Shown here: piece after piece, positions 34,232 to 43,850 of the stretch | Layout: each line of letters begins with the position of its first letter | Position numbering within the stretch: position 1 is the stretch's first letter | Assembly: GCF_000427965.1 (NCBI RefSeq) | Contig: NZ_ATZA01000007.1 | Location: forward strand, 62,001 to 126,000 | Direction: 5' to 3' | From: Olivibacter sitiensis DSM 17696 | GTDB lineage: Bacteria; Bacteroidota; Bacteroidia; Sphingobacteriales; Sphingobacteriaceae | DNA length: 64,000 nt | Notes under the pieces: model-generated | Seen by the model: only the letters and a program-made list of their open reading frames with translations | Database searches by the model: none | Told to the model about the DNA's origin: nothing | Made by a program: the position numbers and the translations under genes

Positions 34232-35215
34232 ATGAACAACAAATGGATTAAACTGACCTTGATGGTACTCGTCATGCTGACGGCATATTCCTGCTCTTCT
34301 GATGACGACGATGATGAAGATGACGAGTGGACAAGGAGTGTGGACTTCGACGGTCTTCCGCGCGGGGCAGCCGCAGGCTTCATGATCGGCGACAATGCCT
34401 ATCTCACCACGGGATATGGTGCCAATAGCAATAGGTATGTGGACACCTGGAGATTCGACAACAGTACCACAACCTGGCAGCGGCAGGAAGACTTTCCTGG
34501 CCCCGCACGCAACGGTGCAACGAGTTTTTCCGTGAACGGCATAGGTTATGTGGGCCTGGGAACAAACGGCACTGTCATGTACAAAGACTTTTACGCCTAC
34601 AATCCCACCACAAATACATGGAGCCAGATTGCCGATTTCCCTGGAACAGCACGCTATGGATCGGTAGCTTTCGTAGTGAACGGCGTGGCCTATGTGGGCG
34701 CAGGACAAGACATTGACCAGCAAGACTACAACGATTTCTACCGCTATGATCCCAATTCCAATACTTGGACACAGATTAGCAGTACGCCTATGAAAAGGGC
34801 TTTTGCCTTTACCTTCGTTATCAACAATGTGGCTTATTTGGGCGGAGGCACCAACAATGGCGCTTATGTATCTACCTTTTACGCATTTGATGGCAACACT
34901 TGGACAGAGAAAAATCCTTTGAGTGGTCGTACCGATGACTATACCTATGATCTGCGTCGCATCAATCCGGCCGTGTTCGTCATAGGCGGTTATGGTTACA
35001 TTGCGGGAGGTACCATGAGCTCTACCCTGAGTTCTACATGGAGATACGATCCCAATAATGACTATTGGATCGAGCACGATGCCTTTACCATAGGTGGCGC
35101 TACCGCAAGGGCACAGGCCTACGGCTTCAGCGTAGATGGTATAGGCTACGTAACCACCGGGCGTAGCGGGAGTCAATCTTTTGATGATACGTGGAAATTT
35201 ATCCCGCAGCTGTAG
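34232..35215 (+). CDS. Kelch-repeat beta-propeller lipoprotein
   Basis: A 327-residue protein. The lipobox AYSCSSD is directly followed by an Asp/Glu-rich run of about ten residues, an export signal for surface lipoproteins in Bacteroidota. Six Kelch-like repeats follow with the double-Gly and Tyr/Trp pattern, for example GIGYVGLGTNGT, YAYNPTTNTWSQIADFPG, GVAYVGAGQDI and RYDPNSNTWTQI. The fold is a galactose-oxidase-like propeller, probably binding glycan or protein. It is co-transcribed with the DUF4270 gene. A long minus-strand frame across it is a shadow. Confidence 0.85.
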   Translation: MNNKWIKLTLMVLVMLTAYSCSSDDDDDEDDEWTRSVDFDGLPRGAAAGFMIGDNAYLTTGYGANSNRYVDTWRFDNSTTTWQRQEDFPGPARNGATSFSVNGIGYVGLGTNGTVMYKDFYAYNPTTNTWSQIADFPGTARYGSVAFVVNGVAYVGAGQDIDQQDYNDFYRYDPNSNTWTQISSTPMKRAFAFTFVINNVAYLGGGTNNGAYVSTFYAFDGNTWTEKNPLSGRTDDYTYDLRRINPAVFVIGGYGYIAGGTMSSTLSSTWRYDPNNDYWIEHDAFTIGGATARAQAYGFSVDGIGYVTTGRSGSQSFDDTWKFIPQL

Positions 35216-35334
35216 GCCTTATACACGATAAAAATTTATTTTAGCGGATGGATAAATTTGGCTTCTAAGCCGCTTTGCCATCTGCTTTTTTGCTTTTATT
35301 TGTGCATATTGCAGGCGTAATTACCAAGTTAATC

Positions 35335-37245
35335 ATGTTCAGCATAAAATCCGCCTTTTTATCTATGGCTACCTTGGCCCTCTGTACCCCTTTAGTTGCC
35401 CAAGATCTTGCTGATGCACCAAAACCTTTTGGTGCCTTGCCTAGCGAAAGACAAATCAAATGGCACGAAACCGAGCTGTATTGCCTCATACACTTTACAC
35501 CTACTACCTTTCAGGACAAGGAATGGGGATATGGAGATGCCGATCCCAAAATATTCAACCCCAAACATTTCAATGCCGAGCAAATTGTCGGAGCGGCAAA
35601 AGCAGGAGGTTTCAGGGGTATTATTTCGGTGGCTAAGCATCACGATGGCTTTGCCCTTTGGCCCACCAAAACTGCCAGCTATAACATCAGTGAAAGTCCA
35701 TTTCGCGATGGAAAGGGCGATATGGTCAAAGAATTTCAGCTAGCTGCCCAAAAACTGGGAATGAAATTTGGCGTGTACTGTTCTCCTTGGGACAGAAACA
35801 ATCCGGACTACGGAAGCCAAACCTATGTAAATACCTATCGCCAACAGCTGAAAGAACTCTACAGCAACTATGGGCCGCTATTTATGAGCTGGCACGATGG
35901 TGCCAACGGTGGAGATGGCTATTATGGCGGACTGAAAGAGAAAAGAAAGGTCGATCAATCGACCTATTATGACTGGATGAATACCTGGGCCATCACACGC
36001 GAGATGCAACCAGATGCAGCCATTTTCAGCGATATCGGCCTCGATGCTCGTTGGGTAGGCAATGAGAAAGGCTTAGCGCCCGAAACCAGCTGGTCTACCA
36101 TTACGCTTCGCGGCAAAGAAGGCAAAGCGCCCATGCCAGGCTTTTTGGACGACAGCAACCTAGGGGAAGGCACGCGTCATGGCGAACGGTGGATCGGCGT
36201 AGAATGCGATGTTTCCCTGAGACCAGGGTGGTTTTACCACTCCTCTCAAGACAATCAAGTAAAAACGCCTCAACAACTTTTCGACCTGTATTGCAAAAGC
36301 GTGGGGCGAGGAGGGGCGCTCGACCTTGGGCTATCGCCCAATATGGATGGACTGCTCCACCAAAATGATGTAAAAGCCTTAACAGATTTTGGCCTATTGC
36401 TGCAATCTGTCTTTAGCGACAACTTAGCCCAACATGCCCGCATAGAAGCCAATGAAACAAGGAACGACCATCAAGCACGCTATGGCGTATCCAACTTGCT
36501 GGATGCGGACCGCTATAGCTATTGGGCCACTTCAGATGGGGTGCACCAGGCGAATCTCGTGGTCGAATTCCCAAAGGAACAAAAGTTCAATATTATCCAA
36601 ATGCGCGAAAACATCAAACTGGGCCAACGACTAGATAGTGTAGTGGTGGAGCAATGGCAACAGGGGAAGTGGGTAGCCTTAGCACACGCCACTAGCATAG
36701 GGGCCAACCGCATCATCAGGTTAGACCACTACGTGCATACAGACAAGATTCGCATTAGCTTATACGCCCCCGTCAGCATTACGCTCAGCGATCTAGGAAT
36801 ATATGCGGAACCTGCATTGGCCACTCATGCCTCCACGAGATCAACAACAAGCATAGACCGTACAAATTGGACTATCACACCCCGCACCCTCATTGGAAAG
36901 GCGAGCGATGTCCTTGACAACGATGAAAACACCTTTGCTCTCTTCGAAGGAAATGAAATCACCATCATCTTGGATCAAACAATCCCCGTGGCCAGGTTGA
37001 CCTATCTGCCCCGGCAAGACGGCAAATTGCAGGGTACCATTAGTAGGTATAAACTGCTCGCCAGCAGTGATGGAAAGGACTGGCAAGAAGTGGCACAGGG
37101 CGAATTTGCCAATATTAAGGCCAACCCAATAGCACAGACCATCCTACTTAAGGAAAACTTACAAGTTAACCAACTAAAGTTGGTTGCTTTGGAAACGTTA
37201 GATGGAAAAGTGACACTATCGGCCGCTGAGTTATATGTAGAATAA
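35335..37245 (+). CDS. GH29-family alpha-L-fucosidase with discoidin-like C-terminus
   Basis: A 636-residue exported glycoside hydrolase. The signal peptide ends in PLVAQ. The catalytic barrel begins ERQIKWHETELYCLIHFTP and carries VAKHHDGFALWPT, SPWDRN and the nucleophile Asp188 in MSWHDGANGGDG, all GH29 features; it would release alpha-L-fucose from glycans. After about residue 350 come two beta-sandwich regions (NLLDADRYSYWATSDGVHQA and VLDNDENTFALFEGNE), F5/8 type C-like carbohydrate-binding domains. The ATG at 35335 gives a proper signal peptide, and the -7 box TAAATTTG lies at 35253-35260. No other fucose gene is nearby. Confidence 0.9.
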   Translation: MFSIKSAFLSMATLALCTPLVAQDLADAPKPFGALPSERQIKWHETELYCLIHFTPTTFQDKEWGYGDADPKIFNPKHFNAEQIVGAAKAGGFRGIISVAKHHDGFALWPTKTASYNISESPFRDGKGDMVKEFQLAAQKLGMKFGVYCSPWDRNNPDYGSQTYVNTYRQQLKELYSNYGPLFMSWHDGANGGDGYYGGLKEKRKVDQSTYYDWMNTWAITREMQPDAAIFSDIGLDARWVGNEKGLAPETSWSTITLRGKEGKAPMPGFLDDSNLGEGTRHGERWIGVECDVSLRPGWFYHSSQDNQVKTPQQLFDLYCKSVGRGGALDLGLSPNMDGLLHQNDVKALTDFGLLLQSVFSDNLAQHARIEANETRNDHQARYGVSNLLDADRYSYWATSDGVHQANLVVEFPKEQKFNIIQMRENIKLGQRLDSVVVEQWQQGKWVALAHATSIGANRIIRLDHYVHTDKIRISLYAPVSITLSDLGIYAEPALATHASTRSTTSIDRTNWTITPRTLIGKASDVLDNDENTFALFEGNEITIILDQTIPVARLTYLPRQDGKLQGTISRYKLLASSDGKDWQEVAQGEFANIKANPIAQTILLKENLQVNQLKLVALETLDGKVTLSAAELYVE

Positions 37246-37400
37246 ATAGCGGTCAATTAATTATACGGATTTTAGAGATATCCGCTACCGCACATGGCTA
37301 TCTTCTCTGTTCGCAAATAACTATTTAACAATCTATTAAACCAATAATAGCTCTTTCAAAAAGAAACTTATCCAATTTTTCTTGGATAATAAGAATATAC

Positions 37401-37408
37401 TATCTTTG
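37401..37408 (+). promoter_or_regulatory. -7 box of the OmpA-like gene
   Basis: TATCTTTG fits TAnnTTTG and ends 26 bases before the ATG at 37435. TTG at 37382-37384 is only 16 bases upstream, so the -33 element is weak. Confidence 0.5.
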
Positions 37409-37434
37409 ATTATCTTAAATAGCATAACAATTGT

Positions 37435-37974
37435 ATGAAAATCACAAGCAACAACTTTCTTATTTCATGTTTTATCTGCGCGGGCATTTTTGTATCCGCC
37501 TGTAAATCTAAAATGGTCGTAAAACCAAGCGCCGAGGTAGAACAGGTACAAAAAGAAGAACCAGTGGAAGAAAAAAAGGAAGAGCCAGCTCCCGTTAGAA
37601 AGGAAGAACCAAAACCTGAGCCTGTAGTAGAAAAACCGAATTTAAATTTCAAGAATATCCTGTTTGAATTTGACTCAGGCGTACTGAAAACCGATTCCTA
37701 TGCCGTGCTAGATGGCATCGCCAGAGAGATGAGAAAGGCTCCGTCCACCAAATTTGTCATTGATGGACACTCCTCTGCAGAAGGTACGGCAGAATACAAC
37801 ATGTCATTGTCCATAGATAGGGCCAATGCCGTAAAAATGTACTTGGTCAATGCCGGCATCAGTCCAGACAATTTGAGCACCAAAGGCTATGGCGCTACAA
37901 AACCCGCTACTTCCAACGATACGGAACATGATCGTGCGCTGAACCGTAGGGTAGAGATCAAAGTAGTAAAATAA
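37435..37974 (+). CDS. OmpA-family (Pal-like) lipoprotein
   Basis: A 179-residue protein. A lipobox (FVSACKS) is followed by a Pro/Glu/Lys-rich linker of about 45 residues (EEPVEEKKEEPAPVRKEEP) and a C-terminal OmpA peptidoglycan-binding domain: ILFEFDSGVLKTDSYAVLDG, VIDGHSSAEGTAEYNMSLS and NDTEHDRALNRRVEIKV. The Asp and Arg that bind diaminopimelate are in place. It ties the outer membrane to the cell wall. It is not in a tol-pal cluster, so it is one of the additional OmpA-like lipoproteins common in this phylum. Confidence 0.92.
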   Translation: MKITSNNFLISCFICAGIFVSACKSKMVVKPSAEVEQVQKEEPVEEKKEEPAPVRKEEPKPEPVVEKPNLNFKNILFEFDSGVLKTDSYAVLDGIAREMRKAPSTKFVIDGHSSAEGTAEYNMSLSIDRANAVKMYLVNAGISPDNLSTKGYGATKPATSNDTEHDRALNRRVEIKVVK

Positions 37975-38001
37975 GAGACCTATTGCCATTCCTATAAGAC
38001 A

Positions 38002-38038
38002 AAAAAAGGGGGTACAGTTTATAGCTGTTCCCCTTTTT
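38002..38038. terminator. Bidirectional terminator between the OmpA-like and SusD-like genes
   Basis: AAAAAGGGGGTACAG pairs with CTGTTCCCCTTTTT (one bulge) with a short loop. It has A/T runs on both sides and sits between two convergent genes. Confidence 0.8.
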
Positions 38039-38068
38039 GCGTTCGAATGCGGAGTATCACCCCAGCAC

Positions 38069-39583
38069 CTAATCGTTATCCCACCATACGCTTCCTGTCA
38101 GCACGCCTACATCTCCTTGGCTTGTGGCATTTGCATTATTGGTATTTAGTTCGGTCTCCGGATACATGAAACGCCTTGGGTATGCCCCTGGCGTAGGAGA
38201 CGTCACCGAATTGGGAAAATCGGGATATCCCAGACGACGTTGGTCATGCCATGCTTCGATATTGTTTATGCCGTTCAATGCCAGCCATTTTTGTGTAATG
38301 ATTCTTTCAATCCTATTCGTTGCCGCATCCAAACTGACTGCTGCCTGAGCCACATAGGAAGATATATCGTAATTATTGACGTTGAACAAATAATTGAAAG
38401 AGGCCTGAATACCGCTATTGTACAGGGTAGTGCTATTGGTACTGATCCAACCGCGTTCTGCAGCCTCGGCTTGCAGGAAATAGGCCTCGGACAATGACAT
38501 GATAACCGTCGACTGGTTAAATGCTTTCAAAATACCCGCAGGACTATTTCCATTCTCAACAGGACCTTTAAATGCAGAGGTATTCAATGCGGCGTATTCG
38601 TCGGCTACCGTGTTTTCTCCAAAAACAACCCCCTTATAGTCTCCACTCACAGCCACGTAATTTTGTGCCAAACGTGGATCGTTATACTCCTTATACTTTT
38701 CGATAAGGTATTGGGTTGGGCGGATAATGGCGTAGTTGTTAACCGCTACACCGGCATTGTTGCGATAAAAAGACTCGTAAAAGGGATTCAGCTTGCCAGA
38801 TGTATTCAGATAACCCGGATTGACCGCTGCGTTATCACTTAAGAAGCCAGACCCTTCCTGGTTGATTTTTGCGATCTCTTGATTGATATAGCCTTCCCTT
38901 CCCGAGACTTCTGATTGTCTCAATAGTGCCCTAAGTTTAAGGGTATTGCCAAATCGCACCCAGCTGTCCCTATCGCCTCCAAACAGGATATCGTCGTTTC
39001 CCGGTACTATGGATGCGGCTTTTATGTCGGCAATACCTTCGGTAATGAAGTCCATGGATTTCGTATAGACTTCCTGACCGGGTTCATAGGCCGGCTGCAA
39101 ATAAACAGACCCCCGTAATGCCTCCTCGAAAGGAACATTATTGTAAAAGTCCACCAAGATGAAAAAGTGGTAGGCCATCATTATTTTGGCAATACCGGCA
39201 TAGAACAAGGAACTTTCTGCAGTTGCCTGATCCAGGATCTGCTTATAATAGAACAAAGTGGTAAAGGTAGATTCCCAAACCGGAATGCCGTCTCTGGTAT
39301 CCCTGATGGCCGGACCGTTATAATTCTTCAATGAGCTAAAAGAACCCACGCCTTCGTTTGAAGTCCCCCAGTAGCCTCCCCATAGGCCTCCTATTTGATT
39401 CAGCTGGGTCGCCTCATAACTCGCAGATGAATTCAATGCTGCCGGAAGTTTGACGTTCAAACCCAGATTTTCGTCGGTCGGCGCATTGGGGTTGTCATTT
39501 ACGTCCAGAAAATCATTGCACGCAAGAAACGCAAAGGAAAGGACCGTCAATAGGCCAATTTTTATATATTTCAATTTCATCAC
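38069..39583 (-). CDS. SusD/RagB-family outer-membrane lipoprotein
   Basis: A 504-residue surface lipoprotein. The signal peptide ends in FLACNDFLDVNDNPNAPT, the opening of the SusD-like group 2 proteins. Helical TPR-like repeats follow (LFYYKQILDQA, GIAKIMMAYHFFILVDFYNNVPFEE in two parts), with SLSEAYFLQAEAAERG and RIITQKWLALNGINN near the end, all typical. It forms the lid over the SusC-like barrel and captures an extracellular nutrient, glycan or peptide. It is downstream of, and 7 bases from, its susC partner. No degradative enzyme is encoded in the same unit, so the ligand is unknown. Confidence 0.94.
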   Translation of the reverse strand: MMKLKYIKIGLLTVLSFAFLACNDFLDVNDNPNAPTDENLGLNVKLPAALNSSASYEATQLNQIGGLWGGYWGTSNEGVGSFSSLKNYNGPAIRDTRDGIPVWESTFTTLFYYKQILDQATAESSLFYAGIAKIMMAYHFFILVDFYNNVPFEEALRGSVYLQPAYEPGQEVYTKSMDFITEGIADIKAASIVPGNDDILFGGDRDSWVRFGNTLKLRALLRQSEVSGREGYINQEIAKINQEGSGFLSDNAAVNPGYLNTSGKLNPFYESFYRNNAGVAVNNYAIIRPTQYLIEKYKEYNDPRLAQNYVAVSGDYKGVVFGENTVADEYAALNTSAFKGPVENGNSPAGILKAFNQSTVIMSLSEAYFLQAEAAERGWISTNSTTLYNSGIQASFNYLFNVNNYDISSYVAQAAVSLDAATNRIERIITQKWLALNGINNIEAWHDQRRLGYPDFPNSVTSPTPGAYPRRFMYPETELNTNNANATSQGDVGVLTGSVWWDND

Positions 39584-39590
39584 TTTTTAA

Positions 39591-42500
39591 TTAAAAGGTT
39601 ACATTAACATTAAAGCCCATAGATCTCGACGTCGGAATTTGCCTAAAGCTAGAGTACCCATCCGTTTGATTGTACAGGGCCTCTGGATCACCTATCCGGT
39701 TAGAGCTGTGGCGAATGATAAACAGGTTGTTGCCAACGAAACCTATACTTGCCTTTTTGATCAGTTTCTGTCCCGCCAGCAGCTTACTAGGCAACGCATA
39801 TCCAACATACAGTTCCCTGAGCTTCAAATAGTCGCCCTTAGCGGCCGTTACCGTTTGAATGTTGCCATAGGCATCCCACCAAGCCCTGTCGCCCTGCGAA
39901 TACACGTTGGTATTTTCAACAATGGAGCCATCGGCCAAACGTACCATGGAGTTTGGCATGATGAAAGGCTGGCGATCGTACTGTACCGTCTCTATATGGG
40001 TACCTGCGGTGTACATGCGGGGAATGACTTCCGAGTACATCCAGGCTCCAAGCCTAGTATCTACCTGGAATCCGAAAGTGATTCCTTTATATTTAAAATT
40101 GGAATTGAGGCCAAATAGATAAGGCGGAACCATGGTACCCAAGATCACTTCTTCTTCGGAAGGAATCACATTGCCATTTTGATCTAGAACAATTTTGCCA
40201 TCCTGCCTCAGGAAATCGGTCATGCGCAAAGTGGGATACTGCTCGCCAACGATGGCATATTGTTGCCTAAAGATAGTAAACTCATTTCCTGTGTACAGGC
40301 TGAGCGCCCTGGTTTTGGTATAGGTGAAGTTCAGGCCCAAATCCCAAGAGAAATTCTGCTTTTTTATAAGGGTGCCATTCAATGCGACCTCAATGGTGCT
40401 GTTAATCATCTGCCCTGCATTGACCGTGGTACTGCTAAAACCTGTGGCACGCGAGGTCTGCGCATTGAAAATTTGCCCATCGGAATCCGAATAGGCATAT
40501 GCGATATCTGCATTCAACCGGTTATGGAAGAAACCCAGTTGGGTACCGACCTCAAAGGAACGGACAAATTCGGGGTTGATCAATGCATTGGGCTCCGTTG
40601 ACGAAGGGATATAGCCCACTAAACTACCGTATGGAAATCCCGTGGCCTGACTATAGTTCAAGTTGAGCGCATAGGGGTTTAATGTCACATTGCCTGTCCT
40701 GTTGAAGGAGCTGTAGAGACGCCCATAGTTCAAGAAACCATTGGACTGAAGGCTGGGGATGGCATCGGTAAACACGAAGGACGCACTCACGCCCGGAGAG
40801 AAATAATTGTTCCGGTCGCGGTGTAGGACAGATACCTTGTCATTTCTCCCCGTAAAGGTCAAGAACAAATAATTCTTATACCCGGCCGTAAACTCTCCGT
40901 AGGTTGCTATGGACCTATATTTTGTAATGGTAGACCCACCGCCAAGCTCCCCGGTACGCGAGTCTTGATTGAATATATCGTCAAACAGCAGGTTGTTGGC
41001 CTGCACGTTGATGCTCTTGGTATTGTCCATTCTCATATTCTGCCCCACCAATAACTTGGTAGAGAAATCGCCAAAATCCTTATGGAAACTCAGAATGAAA
41101 TCATTATTGAACCGGTTGAAATCGCGATGTGTATCGTTTACCGTTCCGTTAATATTCCTGCTGGCCACTGTTGACACCAGCTGACGGTTGGTCACGCGGC
41201 CAGGTTCGGACTGTAGGTAAAGACCTGTCCGGTTAATTACGTCCAGCCAATCCGTCAACTCATAGCTCAATTCGAGCCTGGTATTAAAGGTATGCTGATC
41301 GAACGTATTGCGGTTATTGTCGGCCATAAAGATGGGGTTTCTTGCTCCCGATACCGGCGTGTACCAGTTCAATGGATGGTTTGGAGAGGTCGGGTCTTCC
41401 CAATCCCTGGCCGCCTGGTAATCGATATTGGCCGGTTGCGCATATACCGATGCCCAAGGGCCGTCACTGGTCGTATTGTTTTTGAAGAATACGTAATTCA
41501 TATTGAAAGACGTGCTCAACTTACCAAAACGACGAGAACCATTAAATCGGGCACCGGTCCGGCTGGATTTGTCGCCGGGAATAACGCCGTTGATCCGCAC
41601 ATCTTGTAAAGACAGGAAATAGGCACCGTTCGCATCGCCACCGGAGAAGGAAAGGTCATTTTGAACGGTGATACCCGTATCAAAGAAACCCAAACGATTA
41701 TCTTCTGAAGGAGCGGCATACAACTTTGTCGGTTGTACTCCATTGATCGGAAGCCCAAAATCCCTAACTTCACCATCAAACCTATCGCCCCATGACTCAT
41801 TGGCCGTTGGACTATACAGGCCATTCTGTCCCTGGCCAAAAAGTGTTTGCTGTGGCGGAAGGAGGAATACATTCGCGAATGTCGTATTATTGCTGAAGCT
41901 CACTTCCCCGCTACCCGATTTGCCAGACTTAGTGGTAATCATAATCGCCCCATTGACACCTTCCGAACCGTACAGGGCGGCTGCGTTTGAGCCTTTCAAC
42001 ACCGTAATATCTTCGATATCATTAGGATTTATACGTGTTATATCGGGCAAAGGGACACCATCTACCACATAAATCGGGTCGTTCTGGTTTCTATTTAACG
42101 AACGTGTACCTCTTAGGCGAATCTGGATCCCGGGGTCTGTTTTACCGGTCGTGAGGTCAGTGGCGTTCACCCGTAGGCCGGCCACCTTGCTGGATAGGGC
42201 CAATAAAGGATTTACTACTTTTCCCAGATTCAGCTCCTCATTGCCCACGGACTGAGCCGAGGTGCCCAGCTCCCTCGCCGATCGTTTGATGCCCAGCGCA
42301 CCAGTCACTACGACTTCGGACAAGTCCGTGATTTGTGGGCTAAGGGCAATGTCCAAAACCCTGTTTTCACCTATTATGACAGCTTCGTGCGAGGCATAGC
42401 CTATATAATTGACTACCAAGGTTTGTCCTTCATCTGCCCGAAGCGAGAAAGTACCGTCTTGGCCCGTCGTTGTACGCTGTCCTGTTCCCTTAACCGCTAT

Positions 42501-42644
42501 ACTGGCACCACTTATCGGTGCACCGGAGTCTTGATAAACCACCTTTCCCGTGATCTGCCTACGCTGTTGCTGAGCCATCGCCCCAGAGCCGAGGCACAGT
42601 AATGACACAAAAATCAAAATTGGTAATAGCTTTCTTCTATACAT
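39591..42644 (-). CDS. SusC/RagA-type TonB-linked outer-membrane transporter
   Basis: A 1017-residue nutrient importer. After the signal peptide (ending AMAQ) comes a carboxypeptidase-regulatory-like domain (ITGKVVYQDSGAPISGAS, about 30-115), then the plug with LSEVVVTGALGIKRS, PIYVVDGVPLPD and EDITVLKGSNAAALYGSEG, then a 22-strand barrel ending in GFNVNVTF with a terminal Phe. All expected parts are present. It works with the SusD-like lipoprotein just downstream; energy comes from TonB-ExbBD. An AraC-type regulator is divergent from it and is the likely controller. Confidence 0.95.
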   Translation of the reverse strand: MYRRKLLPILIFVSLLCLGSGAMAQQQRRQITGKVVYQDSGAPISGASIAVKGTGQRTTTGQDGTFSLRADEGQTLVVNYIGYASHEAVIIGENRVLDIALSPQITDLSEVVVTGALGIKRSARELGTSAQSVGNEELNLGKVVNPLLALSSKVAGLRVNATDLTTGKTDPGIQIRLRGTRSLNRNQNDPIYVVDGVPLPDITRINPNDIEDITVLKGSNAAALYGSEGVNGAIMITTKSGKSGSGEVSFSNNTTFANVFLLPPQQTLFGQGQNGLYSPTANESWGDRFDGEVRDFGLPINGVQPTKLYAAPSEDNRLGFFDTGITVQNDLSFSGGDANGAYFLSLQDVRINGVIPGDKSSRTGARFNGSRRFGKLSTSFNMNYVFFKNNTTSDGPWASVYAQPANIDYQAARDWEDPTSPNHPLNWYTPVSGARNPIFMADNNRNTFDQHTFNTRLELSYELTDWLDVINRTGLYLQSEPGRVTNRQLVSTVASRNINGTVNDTHRDFNRFNNDFILSFHKDFGDFSTKLLVGQNMRMDNTKSINVQANNLLFDDIFNQDSRTGELGGGSTITKYRSIATYGEFTAGYKNYLFLTFTGRNDKVSVLHRDRNNYFSPGVSASFVFTDAIPSLQSNGFLNYGRLYSSFNRTGNVTLNPYALNLNYSQATGFPYGSLVGYIPSSTEPNALINPEFVRSFEVGTQLGFFHNRLNADIAYAYSDSDGQIFNAQTSRATGFSSTTVNAGQMINSTIEVALNGTLIKKQNFSWDLGLNFTYTKTRALSLYTGNEFTIFRQQYAIVGEQYPTLRMTDFLRQDGKIVLDQNGNVIPSEEEVILGTMVPPYLFGLNSNFKYKGITFGFQVDTRLGAWMYSEVIPRMYTAGTHIETVQYDRQPFIMPNSMVRLADGSIVENTNVYSQGDRAWWDAYGNIQTVTAAKGDYLKLRELYVGYALPSKLLAGQKLIKKASIGFVGNNLFIIRHSSNRIGDPEALYNQTDGYSSFRQIPTSRSMGFNVNVTF

Positions 42645-42759
42645 CTCTTGTTTGATAAATTAGAATACGATTAGAATTAAGTAGGGATTATTTAAAATAA
42701 GTCTAATTAACTTAATTTAGCGCAAAATAACATAGAACCATTCTAAACAACACGACGTA

Positions 42760-42788
42760 AAACGGAAGAAATACAACGCTAAACGGAA
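42760..42788. repeat. AAACGGAA direct repeat, 21-base period (candidate AraC-type site)
   Basis: AAACGGAA occurs at 42760-42767 and 42781-42788, two helical turns apart, directly in front of the AraC-type regulator gene and within the regulator-susC intergenic region. AraC-family proteins bind such direct repeats. The second copy ends three bases before the regulator start codon, so binding would block its expression. Confidence 0.45.
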
Positions 42789-42791
42789 AAC

Positions 42792-43772
42792 ATGTTAAAC
42801 CAGAAGAACAATATGCCCGTGGAAGTCTCTGTGACCTTCGAGGATTTGTCGGAAGAATTTGCGGATTTAGAAAAGAAAACGCTCTACAGCGAATCGAAAA
42901 AAGAAAAGGAAGATTACATCAGCCATGATTTTTCCTTTGATGGGATACAGGTCTTGCACATCAAGCGTTTTTTAAGAAAAGCTACCCGAATAAACATCAG
43001 CGCCAAGCAGTCGATTGTGCAACTGAAATTCAACCTGACACGCCAAAACAGCTATTATGAAAACGGTGTGTTGCTTTCAAAAATCCCGGCGAAGCACCAC
43101 AACCTTTTCTATCTCGCAAACAAGAATGATTTTTACAGTGTAGTAGATGCCGGTGCCAAGGAGATTTTCGTCATCAATATGCCTATTGACTTTTTCTTCA
43201 GCAATTGCCCCCAAGTGATGTCCGGTTTTTTGGATTTTCGCAACAAGGTACGGGCAGACGAAACCGCCTTTCTCACGCCCAATGGTATGCCCATCAACCT
43301 AAAAATAGGCCAGATCATCTACGATATCATCCACTCTGAGCATCCCCCTTATTTACGTCATGTGTACCTCCGGGCCAAAGTGATAGAGCTGCTTTCCCTC
43401 CAATTGGAGCAGTGCGAAAAACACGATTATGCCCAAGGTCCCGAAAGCCTAAAGGCAGAGGAAATACAACGCATGGAAACGGTAAAAAAGCTAATCGAAG
43501 ACCAATACGACAAAGACCACTCCCTGATAGGCCTGGCTAGAGCAGTGGGCACCAATGATGCCACCTTGAAAAAACATTTTAAAATGGCCTTTGGATGTAC
43601 CGTATTTTCGCACCTCACGGCCGTGCGCATGCAACGTGCAAAAGATATGCTGGGCGAGAAAAACGCCAAGATATTACATATTGCCAACCATATTGGCTAT
43701 AAACATGCCAGCCACTTCTCCGCGGCCTTCAAGAAGCATTTCGGCTATTTGCCTACCGCTTTTAAGGACTAA
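42792..43772 (+). CDS. AraC-family transcriptional regulator
   Basis: A 326-residue regulator. The C-terminal 100 residues hold two helix-turn-helix motifs: LIGLARAVGTNDATLKKHFK and ILHIANHIGYKHASHFSAAF, ending HFGYLPTAFKD, the classical AraC signature. The N-terminal 220 residues are a ligand or sensing domain without an obvious cupin match, similar to the PchR-like group. It is divergent from the SusC/SusD genes and likely controls them. Starts at 42792 and 42813 are possible; 42792 is kept. A direct repeat overlaps its start region. Confidence 0.92.
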   Translation: MLNQKNNMPVEVSVTFEDLSEEFADLEKKTLYSESKKEKEDYISHDFSFDGIQVLHIKRFLRKATRINISAKQSIVQLKFNLTRQNSYYENGVLLSKIPAKHHNLFYLANKNDFYSVVDAGAKEIFVINMPIDFFFSNCPQVMSGFLDFRNKVRADETAFLTPNGMPINLKIGQIIYDIIHSEHPPYLRHVYLRAKVIELLSLQLEQCEKHDYAQGPESLKAEEIQRMETVKKLIEDQYDKDHSLIGLARAVGTNDATLKKHFKMAFGCTVFSHLTAVRMQRAKDMLGEKNAKILHIANHIGYKHASHFSAAFKKHFGYLPTAFKD

Positions 43773-43787
43773 AGCCGAAAGACTAGA

Positions 43788-43843
43788 GCAGAAAGACTAA
43801 AGTGCCGCACGTGTGAACTAGCTTTATTCTTTAGTCTTTCTGC
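43788..43843. terminator. Long inverted repeat between convergent genes
   Basis: GCAGAAAGACTAAAG (43788-43802) and CTTTAGTCTTTCTGC (43829-43843) form a perfect 15-bp stem with a 26-base loop, between the AraC-type gene and the NUDIX gene. It probably terminates both. The words inside resemble those in other intergenic gaps of this window. Confidence 0.65.
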
Positions 43844-43850
43844 TTTTAGC

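Noticed and set aside
34211-35176. A 321-codon open frame on the minus strand over the Kelch gene
   Set aside because: The plus-strand Kelch protein has a lipobox and six clear repeats. The minus frame is a low-complexity translation of the same repeats (Ile/Gly/Cys/His-rich) with no family features, so it is a shadow.
39639-40118. A 159-codon plus-strand frame inside the SusC-like gene
   Set aside because: It lies wholly inside a full-length SusC barrel with the expected C-terminal Phe and has no recognisable domain.
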